Source of the DNA: CAZSLZ01 sp964607865
Lineage (GTDB): Bacteria > Vulcanimicrobiota > JAJTBE01 > CAZSLZ01
Assembly: GCA_964607865.1 (NCBI GenBank)
Contig: CAZSLZ010000007.1
Coordinates: forward strand, 1-47,015
DNA length: 47,015 nt
Direction of reading: 5' to 3'
Below, one piece after another: positions 8,492-16,453 of the stretch (its first letter is position 1; the number at the start of each line of letters is the position of its first letter). The notes beneath the pieces are model-generated. The model worked only from the letters and a program-made list of their open reading frames with translations. It ran no database searches and was not told where the DNA came from. The translations under genes and the position numbers were made by a program.

Positions 8492-9168
8492 CAAAACACC
8501 GTATTCCTCAGAATTCCGTCATCCAGGTAAAATACCTTGTCGGCGTAACTGGCAATTTTGGGGTCATGGGTTACCATTATCAGGGTAGCTTCCTGTTTTT
8601 CGTGGATAGATTTAAATACATCCATAACTTCCTTGCTGGATTTTGCATCCAGGTTCCCGGTGGGTTCGTCGGCAAGAATAAGCCCGGGGTTGTTGGAAAG
8701 CGCCCTGGCGATGGAAACCCGCTGCTGCTGGCCTCCTGATAATTTTGAAACCTGCTCCTCGATTTTCTTCTCCAGGCCAACCACTCTCAACAGAGATTCT
8801 GCACGGGCGCGACGCTTTGTGGGAAAGGTATTTCCCAGCTGCATGGGCAGCATCACGTTTTCCACCACGGTAAGGGTGGGTAGTAAGTTGTAATTCTGAA
8901 AAACAAACCCCACATGATGAAGGCGGACTTGTTCCAATACCGATTCGGGCTGGTTGGTAACCTCCATCTCATTAAAATGTATATGGCCAAAGGATGGGGA
9001 GTCCAGGCAGCCCATAAGCAGAAGAAGGGTGGTTTTGCCTGAGCCTGACGGCCCCATTATGGCAATGAATTGACCATTATCTATGGCGAGGTTTATATTC
9101 TCCAGAATACGCACCGAGCCGGCCTGGGTTTCTATATATTTATATAATCCGGTAAGGGTTACTTTCAT
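8491..9168 (-). CDS. ABC transporter ATPase, LolD/MacB/FtsE type
   Basis: The 225 residues match the compact ATPases that partner FtsX/MacB-fold permeases. Visible are Walker A GPSGSGKTTLL, the Q-loop (FVFQNYNLLPTLTVVENV), signature LSGGQQQRVSIARAL, Walker B LILADEPTGNLD and H-loop MVTHDPKIA. The permease gene ends ten bases upstream, so the two most likely form one complex. Members act as mechanotransmitters for lipoprotein release, peptide or drug export, or cell-wall hydrolase control; the substrate cannot be told here. GAGG precedes the ATG at 9168. The 3' end overlaps the next ATPase gene. Confidence 0.92.
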   Translation of the reverse strand: MKVTLTGLYKYIETQAGSVRILENINLAIDNGQFIAIMGPSGSGKTTLLLLMGCLDSPSFGHIHFNEMEVTNQPESVLEQVRLHHVGFVFQNYNLLPTLTVVENVMLPMQLGNTFPTKRRARAESLLRVVGLEKKIEEQVSKLSGGQQQRVSIARALSNNPGLILADEPTGNLDAKSSKEVMDVFKSIHEKQEATLIMVTHDPKIASYADKVFYLDDGILRNTVF

Positions 9169-9178
9169 TTTTACCTCT

Positions 9179-10342
9179 TTACTGCCATCTCAAAGCTTCT
9201 ATTACGCTCATTCTGTATATGATAATTGCAGGTATCACTGCTCCTATCACTCCCACAAAAATTGAGAGTAAAACAGAGTAAATAATCAGGGGAAAAGTGA
9301 TTTCCGCCAGGGGGAAAGAAAGTTGAAGCAGCGCCTTGACTGCAGCATCCAGAACCTTACTGCCCAGAATACCCAGAAGAATTCCTCCCAGCCCACCGAT
9401 TGTGGTTAAAATAAGGGACTCGGTGAAGATCATCACTGCTACAATAAACCGGCTGGCTCCCAGCGAACGAAGAGTTCCGAATTCGTCAATCCTTTCATAG
9501 GTGGACATCAGCATGGTATTCATTGCAGCTGTGGTGGCAATGAGTATTCCAATAGCTGCTATGGCAAATTGCAACAGCCAGGCATAATTTACATATTCGT
9601 TTGCGGAGCCCAGGTATTGTTCCCGGGTGAGCACCTCGAAAGCCGGCAATTGCTTTTTTAATTCCAGGGCAAATTTTTCTCTTTCCTGGCTGGTTTTACC
9701 CTGAATTTGCAGCCAGCTTTCATGATACCCCCGGGCATTTTTTAATTCCATTGCGTGTTTCAGGGGAATGAAACTGAAATAATCCTGAAACGCATTGATG
9801 GGCTCTCCAATTCCCACTACCTCGAAGGGCGCGCCGTCCACAGTAATGGGCATTCCTATCTTCAATTTTTTTAAATTGGCAATGGCGCCGCCCACCACAA
9901 TTTCTCTTTGTTCGTCCAGATAAACCCGGCTGCCCCCTGCCAACTTGAAATAGGGAAAAAACCGCTGGAAATCATCAGAGTCTATTCCCATAACTGTAAT
10001 AGATTGATTTCCCATCCGTTCCTGAATTCGATAGATTGGGGCAATAAAACTTATTTCGTTCATGGTTTCAAGCTTGTCTTTAACTTCAACAGGTATAACC
10101 TCGCTGGAAAAACCGATGGTACCGATGGGGCCGGTGGGCAAGGCTGCAGCTTCGGTGGGAATTATATAAATATCCACCTGGCGGCCCCTGATTTCTCTTT
10201 CTACTCTTTGATAGAGCCCTTCGGCAATAGACAGAAGAGAAATAAAAGAAGCGATGGCTAGAAGTACTCCAACAATGGTAAGAAAACTTCTCTCTCGCTT
10301 GCGATAAACATTTTTTATTGCCAACTGTATAGCTATTATCAT
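9179..10342 (-). CDS. ABC transporter permease, FtsX/MacB fold
   Basis: This 387-residue membrane protein has one N-terminal transmembrane helix (about 20-42, after KRERSFLTIVGV), a large extracytoplasmic MacB-like core domain (about 45-265) and three C-terminal helices forming the FtsX domain. The GTLRSLGASR motif after the second helix is the usual coupling region of this family. It pairs with the LolD-like ATPase directly downstream. MacB-fold systems work from the inner membrane on periplasmic substrates. The ATG overlaps the stop of the upstream glycosylase gene by four bases (ATGA). No outer-membrane TolC or MFP adaptor gene is close by. Confidence 0.9.
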   Translation of the reverse strand: MIIAIQLAIKNVYRKRERSFLTIVGVLLAIASFISLLSIAEGLYQRVEREIRGRQVDIYIIPTEAAALPTGPIGTIGFSSEVIPVEVKDKLETMNEISFIAPIYRIQERMGNQSITVMGIDSDDFQRFFPYFKLAGGSRVYLDEQREIVVGGAIANLKKLKIGMPITVDGAPFEVVGIGEPINAFQDYFSFIPLKHAMELKNARGYHESWLQIQGKTSQEREKFALELKKQLPAFEVLTREQYLGSANEYVNYAWLLQFAIAAIGILIATTAAMNTMLMSTYERIDEFGTLRSLGASRFIVAVMIFTESLILTTIGGLGGILLGILGSKVLDAAVKALLQLSFPLAEITFPLIIYSVLLSIFVGVIGAVIPAIIIYRMSVIEALRWQ

Positions 10343-10989
10343 GTTGTGGTTTTTTTAACCTTACTGACAAAATGGTTGTTTTTAATATAGAATCGATACT
10401 GCAGGTCGGCGCCCTTTTTTATGCCTATTCTGGAATCGGTGACAATATCGAAGTTTCTCAGTCCGCCGGTATCAAGAATTAACAGGTTACTCTGAGATAG
10501 ATCCTTGCCATTGTCCCTGCGGCTAATGGAAAGGGCCTGGCACAGTTTGCCGGGGCCATTGGTTAATTCTTTTATTCTGTCCTTTTTCCTCTGTTCTATC
10601 ATTTTTTCAATATTATAAACCGGCTGCAAACTTCTTATCAAGACTGCCCCTGCAGGTTCATCCGGGGAATGGGCTACCACATTAAAACAAAAATACATAC
10701 CGTAGATAAAATAAACATAGGCATTCCCACCGGGGCCGAACATGACACTGTTGCGGGGCGTTTTTTTGTGAGCAGCATGGCTGGCAGGGTCGTTGTTGCC
10801 CCGATAAGCCTCAGCTTCCACGATATGGCCTCCCACCCAGAAATTATCTATTTTTTTTACCAGTGTTTTTCCCAATAGTTCTTTTGCCACCTGCACTGTA
10901 GGCTGGTTATAGAACTTTTCACTTAAAACAAACAAACTGGGTGTTTCAATATTTTTATTCAAAGGTAAATTTTTATATTTTCTGTTCAT
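10339..10989 (-). CDS. 3-methyladenine DNA glycosylase, AAG/MPG family
   Basis: This family excises alkylated or deaminated purines, starting base-excision repair. The 216 residues contain the diagnostic segments LAKELLGK-like (VAKELLGKTLVKK), GHIVEAEAYRG with the catalytic Glu, DPASHA, MFGPGGNAYVYFIYGMYFCFNVV and NGPGKLCQALSI. The N-terminal 20 residues are variable. No SD is visible before the ATG at 10989. It heads a minus-strand run whose next gene overlaps it by four bases, so a DNA repair gene is translationally coupled to an ABC permease, probably by chance of gene packing. The 126 bases before the divergent esterase hold no convincing promoter. Confidence 0.93.
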   Translation of the reverse strand: MNRKYKNLPLNKNIETPSLFVLSEKFYNQPTVQVAKELLGKTLVKKIDNFWVGGHIVEAEAYRGNNDPASHAAHKKTPRNSVMFGPGGNAYVYFIYGMYFCFNVVAHSPDEPAGAVLIRSLQPVYNIEKMIEQRKKDRIKELTNGPGKLCQALSISRRDNGKDLSQSNLLILDTGGLRNFDIVTDSRIGIKKGADLQYRFYIKNNHFVSKVKKTTT

Positions 10990-11115
10990 AAATGATAGTT
11001 ATATATATTTTCCTTATTCACCTGCAGAGACAAAACTTAGGTTGAAAACAGGAACTTTAGCTAATTACAGGAATTACTTATCTGATATCTTATTTTTTAA
11101 AAGGAGGAAAGGAAA

Positions 11116-12081
11116 TTGTTTACGAGTCATGTTAAAGATGATAATACAGGGGTATTTTTCTATCCCGATCCCCATCCTGAAAAGGTTTTTGTAACCGGAA
11201 GCTTTAATGGCTGGGATACTCCCGGGGTGCCCATGGAGCGTTTTGAGGGAGGCTGGATAGCCGAAGTTCCCAATGTACACCAGGGCGAAGTTCAATATAA
11301 ATTCGTTGCTGACGGCCACTGGGTTAATGACCCCCATAATGTATCGGTAAGCGGTGATAATAATTCTGTGATAAACCATAGAATCAACAAGGGCAATGTT
11401 TATCATTTTGATTTTTACTCACCGGCAATTGATGATTACCGGGGATATGTAATCTACCTGCCCCCGGGCTATTTCCTTTCTGAAGAACACTACAGCACTG
11501 TTTATCTGCTTCACGGAGCATTGGACTGGGAATACACCTGGGTGCATCGTGGATTGATCCATTTTACCCTGGACCATCTCCATAATTCGGGCAAAATAGG
11601 TGAAATGATTGTGGTAATGCCCAAGGAGAATGGCGAATTCTACCGAGGCGACGGGCGTTTTGCCGATTATATCGCTAGAGATATAGTTTCTCATATTGAT
11701 GTGGAATTCCGATCCATACCTCATCCCAAACACCGGGCCATTGACGGGCTTTCTACCGGAGCCTTCTCCTCCACAGTGCTGGGAGCCGGCAGGCCTCATA
11801 TATTCTCCAGCGTGGGAGCAATGAGCGGCTGCTATGACCGTAGAGTCTTCGAAGCCGTCCGCCATAATGCGGAAGCTGTGAGAAGGTATAACCTGCGGTT
11901 TCATGTTTCCTGCGGCCAGGGAGACCCTTCAGTGGAAGTTTCCAGGGCACTGGCGGAAACCCTGAATTCCGAGGGGATAGATGTGGAATATTACGAGAAT
12001 CCGGGGCCTCACGACTGGGAATTCTGGGGGCCGTCCATTGCCGGCAACCTGCAATTTCACTGGTGGAATTTCCAGAGATAA
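11116..12081 (+). CDS. CBM48-linked esterase (Fes/EsD-like alpha/beta hydrolase)
   Basis: The 321-residue protein joins an N-terminal early-set/CBM48-type domain (about 5-95; VFVTGSFNGWD, then YKFVADGHWVNDPHN) to an alpha/beta hydrolase of the esterase D/enterochelin-esterase type. The nucleophile elbow is GLSTG with Ser213. Asp270 (GQGDPS) and His299 (PGPHDWEFW) complete a plausible triad, and YLLHGALDWEYTW forms the oxyanion region. There is no signal peptide, so it should act in the cytoplasm. Possible substrates are acyl-glycans, siderophores or glycogen-linked esters; the sequence does not decide. A strong SD (AAAGGAGG) supports the TTG start at 11116. It is a single gene, closed by a strong bidirectional hairpin. 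Confidence 0.85.
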   Translation: MFTSHVKDDNTGVFFYPDPHPEKVFVTGSFNGWDTPGVPMERFEGGWIAEVPNVHQGEVQYKFVADGHWVNDPHNVSVSGDNNSVINHRINKGNVYHFDFYSPAIDDYRGYVIYLPPGYFLSEEHYSTVYLLHGALDWEYTWVHRGLIHFTLDHLHNSGKIGEMIVVMPKENGEFYRGDGRFADYIARDIVSHIDVEFRSIPHPKHRAIDGLSTGAFSSTVLGAGRPHIFSSVGAMSGCYDRRVFEAVRHNAEAVRRYNLRFHVSCGQGDPSVEVSRALAETLNSEGIDVEYYENPGPHDWEFWGPSIAGNLQFHWWNFQR

Positions 12082-12104
12082 TAGTATCAATTATCAATAG
12101 AATA

Positions 12105-12133
12105 AAGGGGCTGCCCTAAAAGGGCAGCCCCTT
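12105..12133. terminator. Bidirectional terminator between the esterase and flgI
   Basis: Bases AAGGGGCTGCCCT and their exact complement form a 13-bp stem with an AAA loop. It lies 24 bases after the esterase stop and 25 bases after the flgI stop on the other strand, with T-rich sequence on both sides. It is the most perfect of the related hairpins in this window. Confidence 0.85.
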
Positions 12134-12157
12134 CATTTACAAGTCATACCAGCTGCT

Positions 12158-13282
12158 TTAAATTATTTCCAGTTCGCCCTGCAGCACGCCGGCGTTTTTA
12201 AGGGCTTCCAGGATTGTAATAATATCCTTCGGAGTTGCGCCGATACTGTTCATAATCTTGATAACATCCCTTACCGTCGAGTCACCGCCCAGTTGAACCA
12301 TGCGTTCGGTCCGGGTCCGGGGAGGAGGAGGCGCAGCGCCTTCCTCACCGGGCGGCTGGTTGGGGTTAACTTCAGGCTCTTCGGTTACCGTAAGGCTCAA
12401 ATCACCGTGAGATATGGAAACAGGAAGAATCTTCACATCGGTGCCCATTACCACAGTGCCGGTTCTTTCGTTAACTACCACACGGGCGCGCATATCGGGC
12501 TGAACCCTTAATTCTCCGATTTCCGCCGCCAGAGTGGTGGGATCGCAATCCATAAGATCCACATCCACATCGACAAACCGGTCGCCCCGGGTCTGAGCCA
12601 CGGGAGCTGGATAATGGCGGTTGATGGCTCTTGCCACACGGGCTGCGGTGTTGAAGTCGGGATAACGTAATACCCAGGTCATAATACCGCCGCGAACCAG
12701 AACCGCATCCATATTATGGGAAATAAGCCCGCCTCCTGGAATGGTCCCTACCAGAGATTCACTTTTTCTTCTTCTCTGGTTGCCGGCGTTACCTATCATC
12801 AGGGGGCCCTGGGCAGATCCGTAAACCTTGCCGTCGGGGCCGCGAAGGGTGGAAAAAAGCAGGACTCCGTGTTCCAGGCTCTTGGCGTCACCCATGGAAG
12901 AAACTGTCACATCGATGGAATCGCCGGAACGAAATGAAGCGGGCAGATCGGCGGTAATCATCACCACAGCTGAGTTTTTGCTCTTGAATTTCCTCATATC
13001 GTCAGCTTCCACTTTCATACCCAGGTTTTCAAACATATTCTGAATCATCACATTTGATACAGTAGTGGTTCTGTCGCCGGTTCCCTTCAAACCGGTAACA
13101 ATTCCGTAACCTACCAGCTGGTTATCATTGTTGCCCTGAATTTTGGCAAGATCCTTCACTCGTATGCTGGGGCCGGTGGCAGCCACCTTTTTGGGCACCG
13201 ACCAAGCCATATTTGCCATAACCAGTTGTGTAATAATAACCGCTACCAGAATCAACTTTAAATTTTCAAACTTTTTATTCAT
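12158..13282 (-). CDS. flgI: Flagellar P-ring protein FlgI
   Basis: FlgI forms the periplasmic P ring, a bushing around the rod in the peptidoglycan. With the ATG at 13282 it has 374 residues, near the family norm, and a signal peptide follows immediately (about 1-30, ending NMAWSVP). Conserved text includes VKDLAKIQGNNDNQLVGYGIVTGLKGTGD, LVGTIPGGG and the C-terminal GATPKDIITILEALKNAGVLQGELEII. The in-frame ATG at 13303 overlaps the flgH stop but lacks an SD, while GGAGG and GGAAGA lie just before 13282. A Pro-rich loop (PPGEEGAAPPPP, near residue 320) is longer than usual. It is the last gene of flgF-flgG-flgA-flgH-flgI. Confidence 0.96.
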   Translation of the reverse strand: MNKKFENLKLILVAVIITQLVMANMAWSVPKKVAATGPSIRVKDLAKIQGNNDNQLVGYGIVTGLKGTGDRTTTVSNVMIQNMFENLGMKVEADDMRKFKSKNSAVVMITADLPASFRSGDSIDVTVSSMGDAKSLEHGVLLFSTLRGPDGKVYGSAQGPLMIGNAGNQRRRKSESLVGTIPGGGLISHNMDAVLVRGGIMTWVLRYPDFNTAARVARAINRHYPAPVAQTRGDRFVDVDVDLMDCDPTTLAAEIGELRVQPDMRARVVVNERTGTVVMGTDVKILPVSISHGDLSLTVTEEPEVNPNQPPGEEGAAPPPPRTRTERMVQLGGDSTVRDVIKIMNSIGATPKDIITILEALKNAGVLQGELEII

Positions 13283-13302
13283 ACTTCTTCCAAACCTCCC
13301 CA

Positions 13303-13899
13303 TTAGAACAGCAGATCCCAGATCCAGGTTATTATGCCGCCATCTTTTTTCCTCAGACTTCTTTCGATGGGCAGGCCGTTTACCCGTGCTTTAAGATTGG
13401 CAATCTTGTTGGATGTTATCGTATTGTCGGGAGTAACATCCCGTTTTCGGATCACACCGGTTACAGTCAGTTTCTGGGTTTCGTGGTTAACCTCCATGCT
13501 TTTTACGCCTTCAATCCTCAACTGGCCGTTGGGCAATACTTCTACAACTGTGGCGGACATTACCGCATCCAGCTGGTGTTCCTGGGTGGTGGTGCTTTCA
13601 ACATTCTTGGTTTCGCCGCCGCTCATTCCCAGGCCGGCAAAAATCTGTTCCAGCCAGCCCTTGCCTTCGTCAGCCCCCTTGGTGTAGGTGTTTTTGAGTT
13701 TTCCCTTGGCTGTCTGGTTCGAGGTGGTTTCCTCTGCCAGGATGATGGTAATTACATCACCCACCCGGGCCGCCACATGAGAGCCGAACATATCGCAGAG
13801 GCCCTCGGATTCACTCAGGAGTGAATCGGCAAAGGCTGAGAGTTGTCCCACGGTGAGAACCATTATGATGATTAATGACATAATTTTTACTGTTTTCAT
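13303..13899 (-). CDS. flgH: Flagellar L-ring protein FlgH (no lipobox)
   Basis: FlgH builds the L ring in the outer membrane around the rod. The 198 residues contain the family core: AARVGDVITIILAEETTSNQ, then MSATVVEVLPNGQLRIEGVKSMEVN and VTGVIRKRDVTPDNTI. A signal peptide is present (1-24, ending SAFADS), but there is no Cys at the cleavage site. Most described FlgH proteins are lipoproteins with a lipobox Cys, so this one appears to be secreted without lipid; the only early Cys (GLCDMF) is not in a lipobox. AAGGA precedes the ATG. The gene lies between flgA and flgI and overlaps the possible upstream flgI start by one base. Confidence 0.95.
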   Translation of the reverse strand: MKTVKIMSLIIIMVLTVGQLSAFADSLLSESEGLCDMFGSHVAARVGDVITIILAEETTSNQTAKGKLKNTYTKGADEGKGWLEQIFAGLGMSGGETKNVESTTTQEHQLDAVMSATVVEVLPNGQLRIEGVKSMEVNHETQKLTVTGVIRKRDVTPDNTITSNKIANLKARVNGLPIERSLRKKDGGIITWIWDLLF

Positions 13900-13914
13900 A
13901 ACTTCATCATCCTT

Positions 13915-14757
13915 TTAAACTTTTATTAATGCGGTTTTTCCGTTTTTAAGGGTGGCCTTGAATTCCTTGTTTGTGCTGTTGGCTTTAACCCTTATCATCT
14001 CGCCTGGATAACCCGATTCCAGAGCTTCGCCGTCCACGGTGATGGTCAAACCATCGCGGACAAACTGGAGTTTCAGAGGATCGCCCCACCGGATTCTTTC
14101 ATCCCTGTTGGTAATTTCCACACCCGTCATCAGGGATTTTTCTTTGGACACTGAATCTGCGGAGTTATTTTCCATTGAACCATCGATGAACTCCAGGTAT
14201 GCTCCGGTCTGTTTTTCTCCATTTACAATCAGGTCGATATTGACTTTAATTATTTCGGACAGTTGTTCATCTCTGGCGGTATTTACCTGGTATTCCACGG
14301 TTCCCGAGTTCACGTTTACTGAGTAGGGAAAGTCGATTTTGCTCAAATTCACCCATTCGTTCCATAAATTTCTTTCTTTCAGAACCTGCTCAGCTTTACT
14401 GATTATATCAATTTTCTTCACTTTCAGTTCAGAACCATAAATTTTTACTCGCTGGGGGGACTCCAATTGAAAATCGTCTTTCCTGAAACCTGCCCGGTAA
14501 ATCTTTCTTTCCAGGGTGGACCGGGTAAGCCTTATATGTTGGCCAGTGGAGGGAGCCCGGCCGATATAGATGGATTTTATCTTGTCCAGGCTTTCCTGGT
14601 TTCCACCGGAAATCTGGGCAATCGAACCCAGGGTTACGGTGTCCTGGTGGCAGTATGCTTGCTGTTCCAGCTTTATTTCCAGGGGCTGGGCAGAAGCCTG
14701 TGCTGTTAACAGGCATAGCAAACCAAAAATTATGAAAAGGAATTTAAACTTTGTCAT
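13915..14757 (-). CDS. flgA: Flagellar P-ring assembly chaperone FlgA
   Basis: FlgA is a periplasmic chaperone that helps FlgI polymerise into the P ring. The 280-residue protein starts with a signal peptide (1-23, ending AQASAQP). The N-terminal half is divergent. The C-terminal SAF/FlgA domain is clear (about 200-280): GVEITNRDERIRWGDPLKLQFVRDGLTITVDGEAL, then GYPGEMIRVKANSTNKEFKA and a final hydrophobic strand. The SD before the ATG at 14757 is weak. Its place between flgG and flgH, next to its client flgI, supports the call. Confidence 0.9.
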   Translation of the reverse strand: MTKFKFLFIIFGLLCLLTAQASAQPLEIKLEQQAYCHQDTVTLGSIAQISGGNQESLDKIKSIYIGRAPSTGQHIRLTRSTLERKIYRAGFRKDDFQLESPQRVKIYGSELKVKKIDIISKAEQVLKERNLWNEWVNLSKIDFPYSVNVNSGTVEYQVNTARDEQLSEIIKVNIDLIVNGEKQTGAYLEFIDGSMENNSADSVSKEKSLMTGVEITNRDERIRWGDPLKLQFVRDGLTITVDGEALESGYPGEMIRVKANSTNKEFKATLKNGKTALIKV

Positions 14758-14770
14758 AGTTATCGCCGGC

Positions 14771-15559
14771 CTATCTCTTGATATCGGTTACGGTCTGCAG
14801 CATTTCATCGGCGCCCCTGATTACTCTGGAGTTGATCTGATAAGCTCTCTGGGCTCTGATCATCTCCACCATTTCCTTGACCACATCCACATTGGACATT
14901 TCCAGGAATCCCGAGGACAGTGTTCCCACACCCTCTTCACCGGGAGTTCCCACAACCGGGATTCCCGAGGCGGGAGTTTCTTCAAAAAGGTTTCTGCCGA
15001 TGGCGTTGAGGCCTGCAGAGTTGGCAAAACGCGCCAGTGTGATGTTACCCAGCACCTGTGGTTCGGTGTCGCCGCCCGACAGGGCTGTAATTGTTCCGTC
15101 CATACCCACGGTTACTGCAGTAGCGTCTTCGGGGAAAGTTACCTGGGGTTCTATCAGAAAACCATCGGAGGTAACCATGTTGCCCTCGCCGTCAATTTTG
15201 AAAGAACCGTCGCGGGTGTAAACTATAGTTCCATCGGGTTTTGAAACCTGAAAATACCCCTCGCCCTCGATGGCAATGTCCAGGGGGTTTTCGGTCTGCA
15301 GCAGAGCGCCCTGAATGTTAACTTTTGTGGAGCTGCTGGGGCGGGTTCCCAGGCCCAGTTGAAGGCCGACGGGTTTCTGGGTGTCTTCGGTGGAAGCTGA
15401 GCCAGGCTGAATGAGGTTCTGATAAACCAGGTCCTGAAAATTCATCATACTTCTTTTAAAACCGGTGGTGTTAACGTTGGCCATGTTGTTGGAAATATTA
15501 TCGATGTTCATCTGTTGTGCGTTCATTCCTGAAGATGCGGTATGAAGTGCTCTTATCAT
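14771..15559 (-). CDS. flgG: Flagellar distal rod protein FlgG
   Basis: FlgG forms the distal rod that crosses the peptidoglycan and outer-membrane rings. Starting at the ATG at 15559 gives 262 residues, close to the E. coli protein; GGGAGG lies upstream, whereas an in-frame start at 15586 would add nine basic residues and overlap the SD. The N-terminal rod motif (GMNAQQMNIDNISNNMANVNTTGFK), the central GEGYFQVSKPDG with the YTRDGSFKID segment, and the C-terminal SNVDVVKEMVEMIRAQRAYQINSRVI are all typical and form the coiled-coil ends. It follows flgF and precedes flgA. Confidence 0.96.
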   Translation of the reverse strand: MIRALHTASSGMNAQQMNIDNISNNMANVNTTGFKRSMMNFQDLVYQNLIQPGSASTEDTQKPVGLQLGLGTRPSSSTKVNIQGALLQTENPLDIAIEGEGYFQVSKPDGTIVYTRDGSFKIDGEGNMVTSDGFLIEPQVTFPEDATAVTVGMDGTITALSGGDTEPQVLGNITLARFANSAGLNAIGRNLFEETPASGIPVVGTPGEEGVGTLSSGFLEMSNVDVVKEMVEMIRAQRAYQINSRVIRGADEMLQTVTDIKR

Positions 15560-15628
15560 TTGTTTTTTCCTCCCTCGAGATTTCACATATTCATTGATAT
15601 TTTATAATTTGTTATTTTGGAAGCTTAT

Positions 15629-16300
15629 TTATACTCTGGTGCTTCCGACTTCTCTAGCACATTTTTCGGCAAGATCCTGATCTAATTTAAGTATTCTTTG
15701 AGCAAATTCAAAGTTTTTTAAAGTTTCTGTGGTGGAAACCATTTCTTTCAACACATTGACGTTGGAAGCTTCGAGATACCCACTCTGAACCGAGTATTCT
15801 CCGGGCTGAAGATTGGTAGGTGAGAAATCCATTATTCCGCCTCCCAGCATACTGACAGGCCGGGTATCGTCGGGTTTAACCAGGGCGAGCCTGCCCACGG
15901 GCAGTCCGTCGGAGTAAACGTTGCCATCTACATCGAAATCAGGCATACCATTAATTACCAGGGGGGTTCCCTGGTTGCTGAGAACTGTTTGTCCGAAGCG
16001 ATCTACCAGCTGGTTTTTCTCGTTTATTGAAAAGTCTCCCGATCGGGTGTATTTACCGCCCTGGGGAGTCTGGACCACAAAATATCCCTTGCCGCTGATG
16101 GCCAGGTCCATCTTGTTTCCGGTTTCCTCCAGGCTACCCTGGCTGGTGTCGGTCATTGAATAGGCATAATTTCTTTTTTCCAGGGCCAGTTGTTTCTTAA
16201 AGCCCGAGTTGTTGCTGTTGGCCAGGTTGTTAGCGGTTATTTCATATCTGTCCTGGCATCTTTTCATAAATGTTGAAAGGTTATCAACGGTAATTCTCAT
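15629..16300 (-). CDS. flgF: Flagellar proximal rod protein FlgF (FlgF/FlgG family)
   Basis: A second rod-family protein heads the minus-strand ring/rod operon. The 223 residues carry the rod N-terminus (DRYEITANNLANSNNSGFKK), the central GKGYFVVQTPQGGKYTRSGDFSIN and a C-terminal heptad segment (SNVNVLKEMVSTTETLKNFEFAQRILK). Position just upstream of flgG and slightly shorter length favour FlgF. I use the ATG at 16300, preceded by GGAGGAG, rather than 16330. The YARG-type ends are more divergent than in FlgG. A weak sigma-28-like box lies just upstream. Confidence 0.9.
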   Translation of the reverse strand: MRITVDNLSTFMKRCQDRYEITANNLANSNNSGFKKQLALEKRNYAYSMTDTSQGSLEETGNKMDLAISGKGYFVVQTPQGGKYTRSGDFSINEKNQLVDRFGQTVLSNQGTPLVINGMPDFDVDGNVYSDGLPVGRLALVKPDDTRPVSMLGGGIMDFSPTNLQPGEYSVQSGYLEASNVNVLKEMVSTTETLKNFEFAQRILKLDQDLAEKCAREVGSTRV

Positions 16301-16320
16301 CTCTATCTCCTCCACCTCAT

Positions 16321-16346
16321 ACATCGGCACCTGAATTTTTTTTTTA
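16321..16346 (-). promoter_or_regulatory. Weak sigma-28-like promoter candidate for flgF-flgG-flgA-flgH-flgI
   Basis: On the minus strand TAAA is followed after 14 bases by GCCGATGT (16328-16321). This is six of eight bases of the flagellar GCCGATAA box with a spacer one base short. Transcription would start just ahead of the flgF SD, leaving a very short leader. It is only a candidate. Confidence 0.3.
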
Positions 16347-16384
16347 AATTTGGTTGTAATTTTTATTATTTTCCATTAAACTAT

Positions 16385-16411
16385 TAATAAAATTGTCCCA
16401 CCTGCCGATTA
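16385..16411 (+). promoter_or_regulatory. Sigma-28 (FliA-type) promoter candidate for the HDOD-flgM-flgN-flgK-flgL-fliW-fliJ block
   Basis: TAAT (16385-16388), a 15-base spacer and GCCGATTA (16404-16411) closely match the FliA consensus TAAA-N15-GCCGATAA. Transcription would begin near 16418, past the upstream ATG at 16415, which independently supports 16454 as the true start of the HDOD gene. Its placement before the gene for the anti-sigma-28 factor FlgM fits late-flagellar control. Confidence 0.6.
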
Positions 16412-16453
16412 ATCATGTGGGTGGGATATATATTAAATGTAGGAGATTGTTCA

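Noticed and set aside
10990..11115. Promoter for the esterase (TTGAAA and TAATTA near 11042-11067)
   Set aside because: The spacer is only 14 bases and the second box is poor, so I do not call it.
13283..13303. ATG at 13303 as the flgI start
   Set aside because: It overlaps the flgH stop and has no SD; the signal peptide and an SD both support 13282.
16415..16453. Longer HDOD reading frame from ATG 16415
   Set aside because: It starts inside the inferred sigma-28 promoter region before the probable transcript start, and AGGAG serves 16454.
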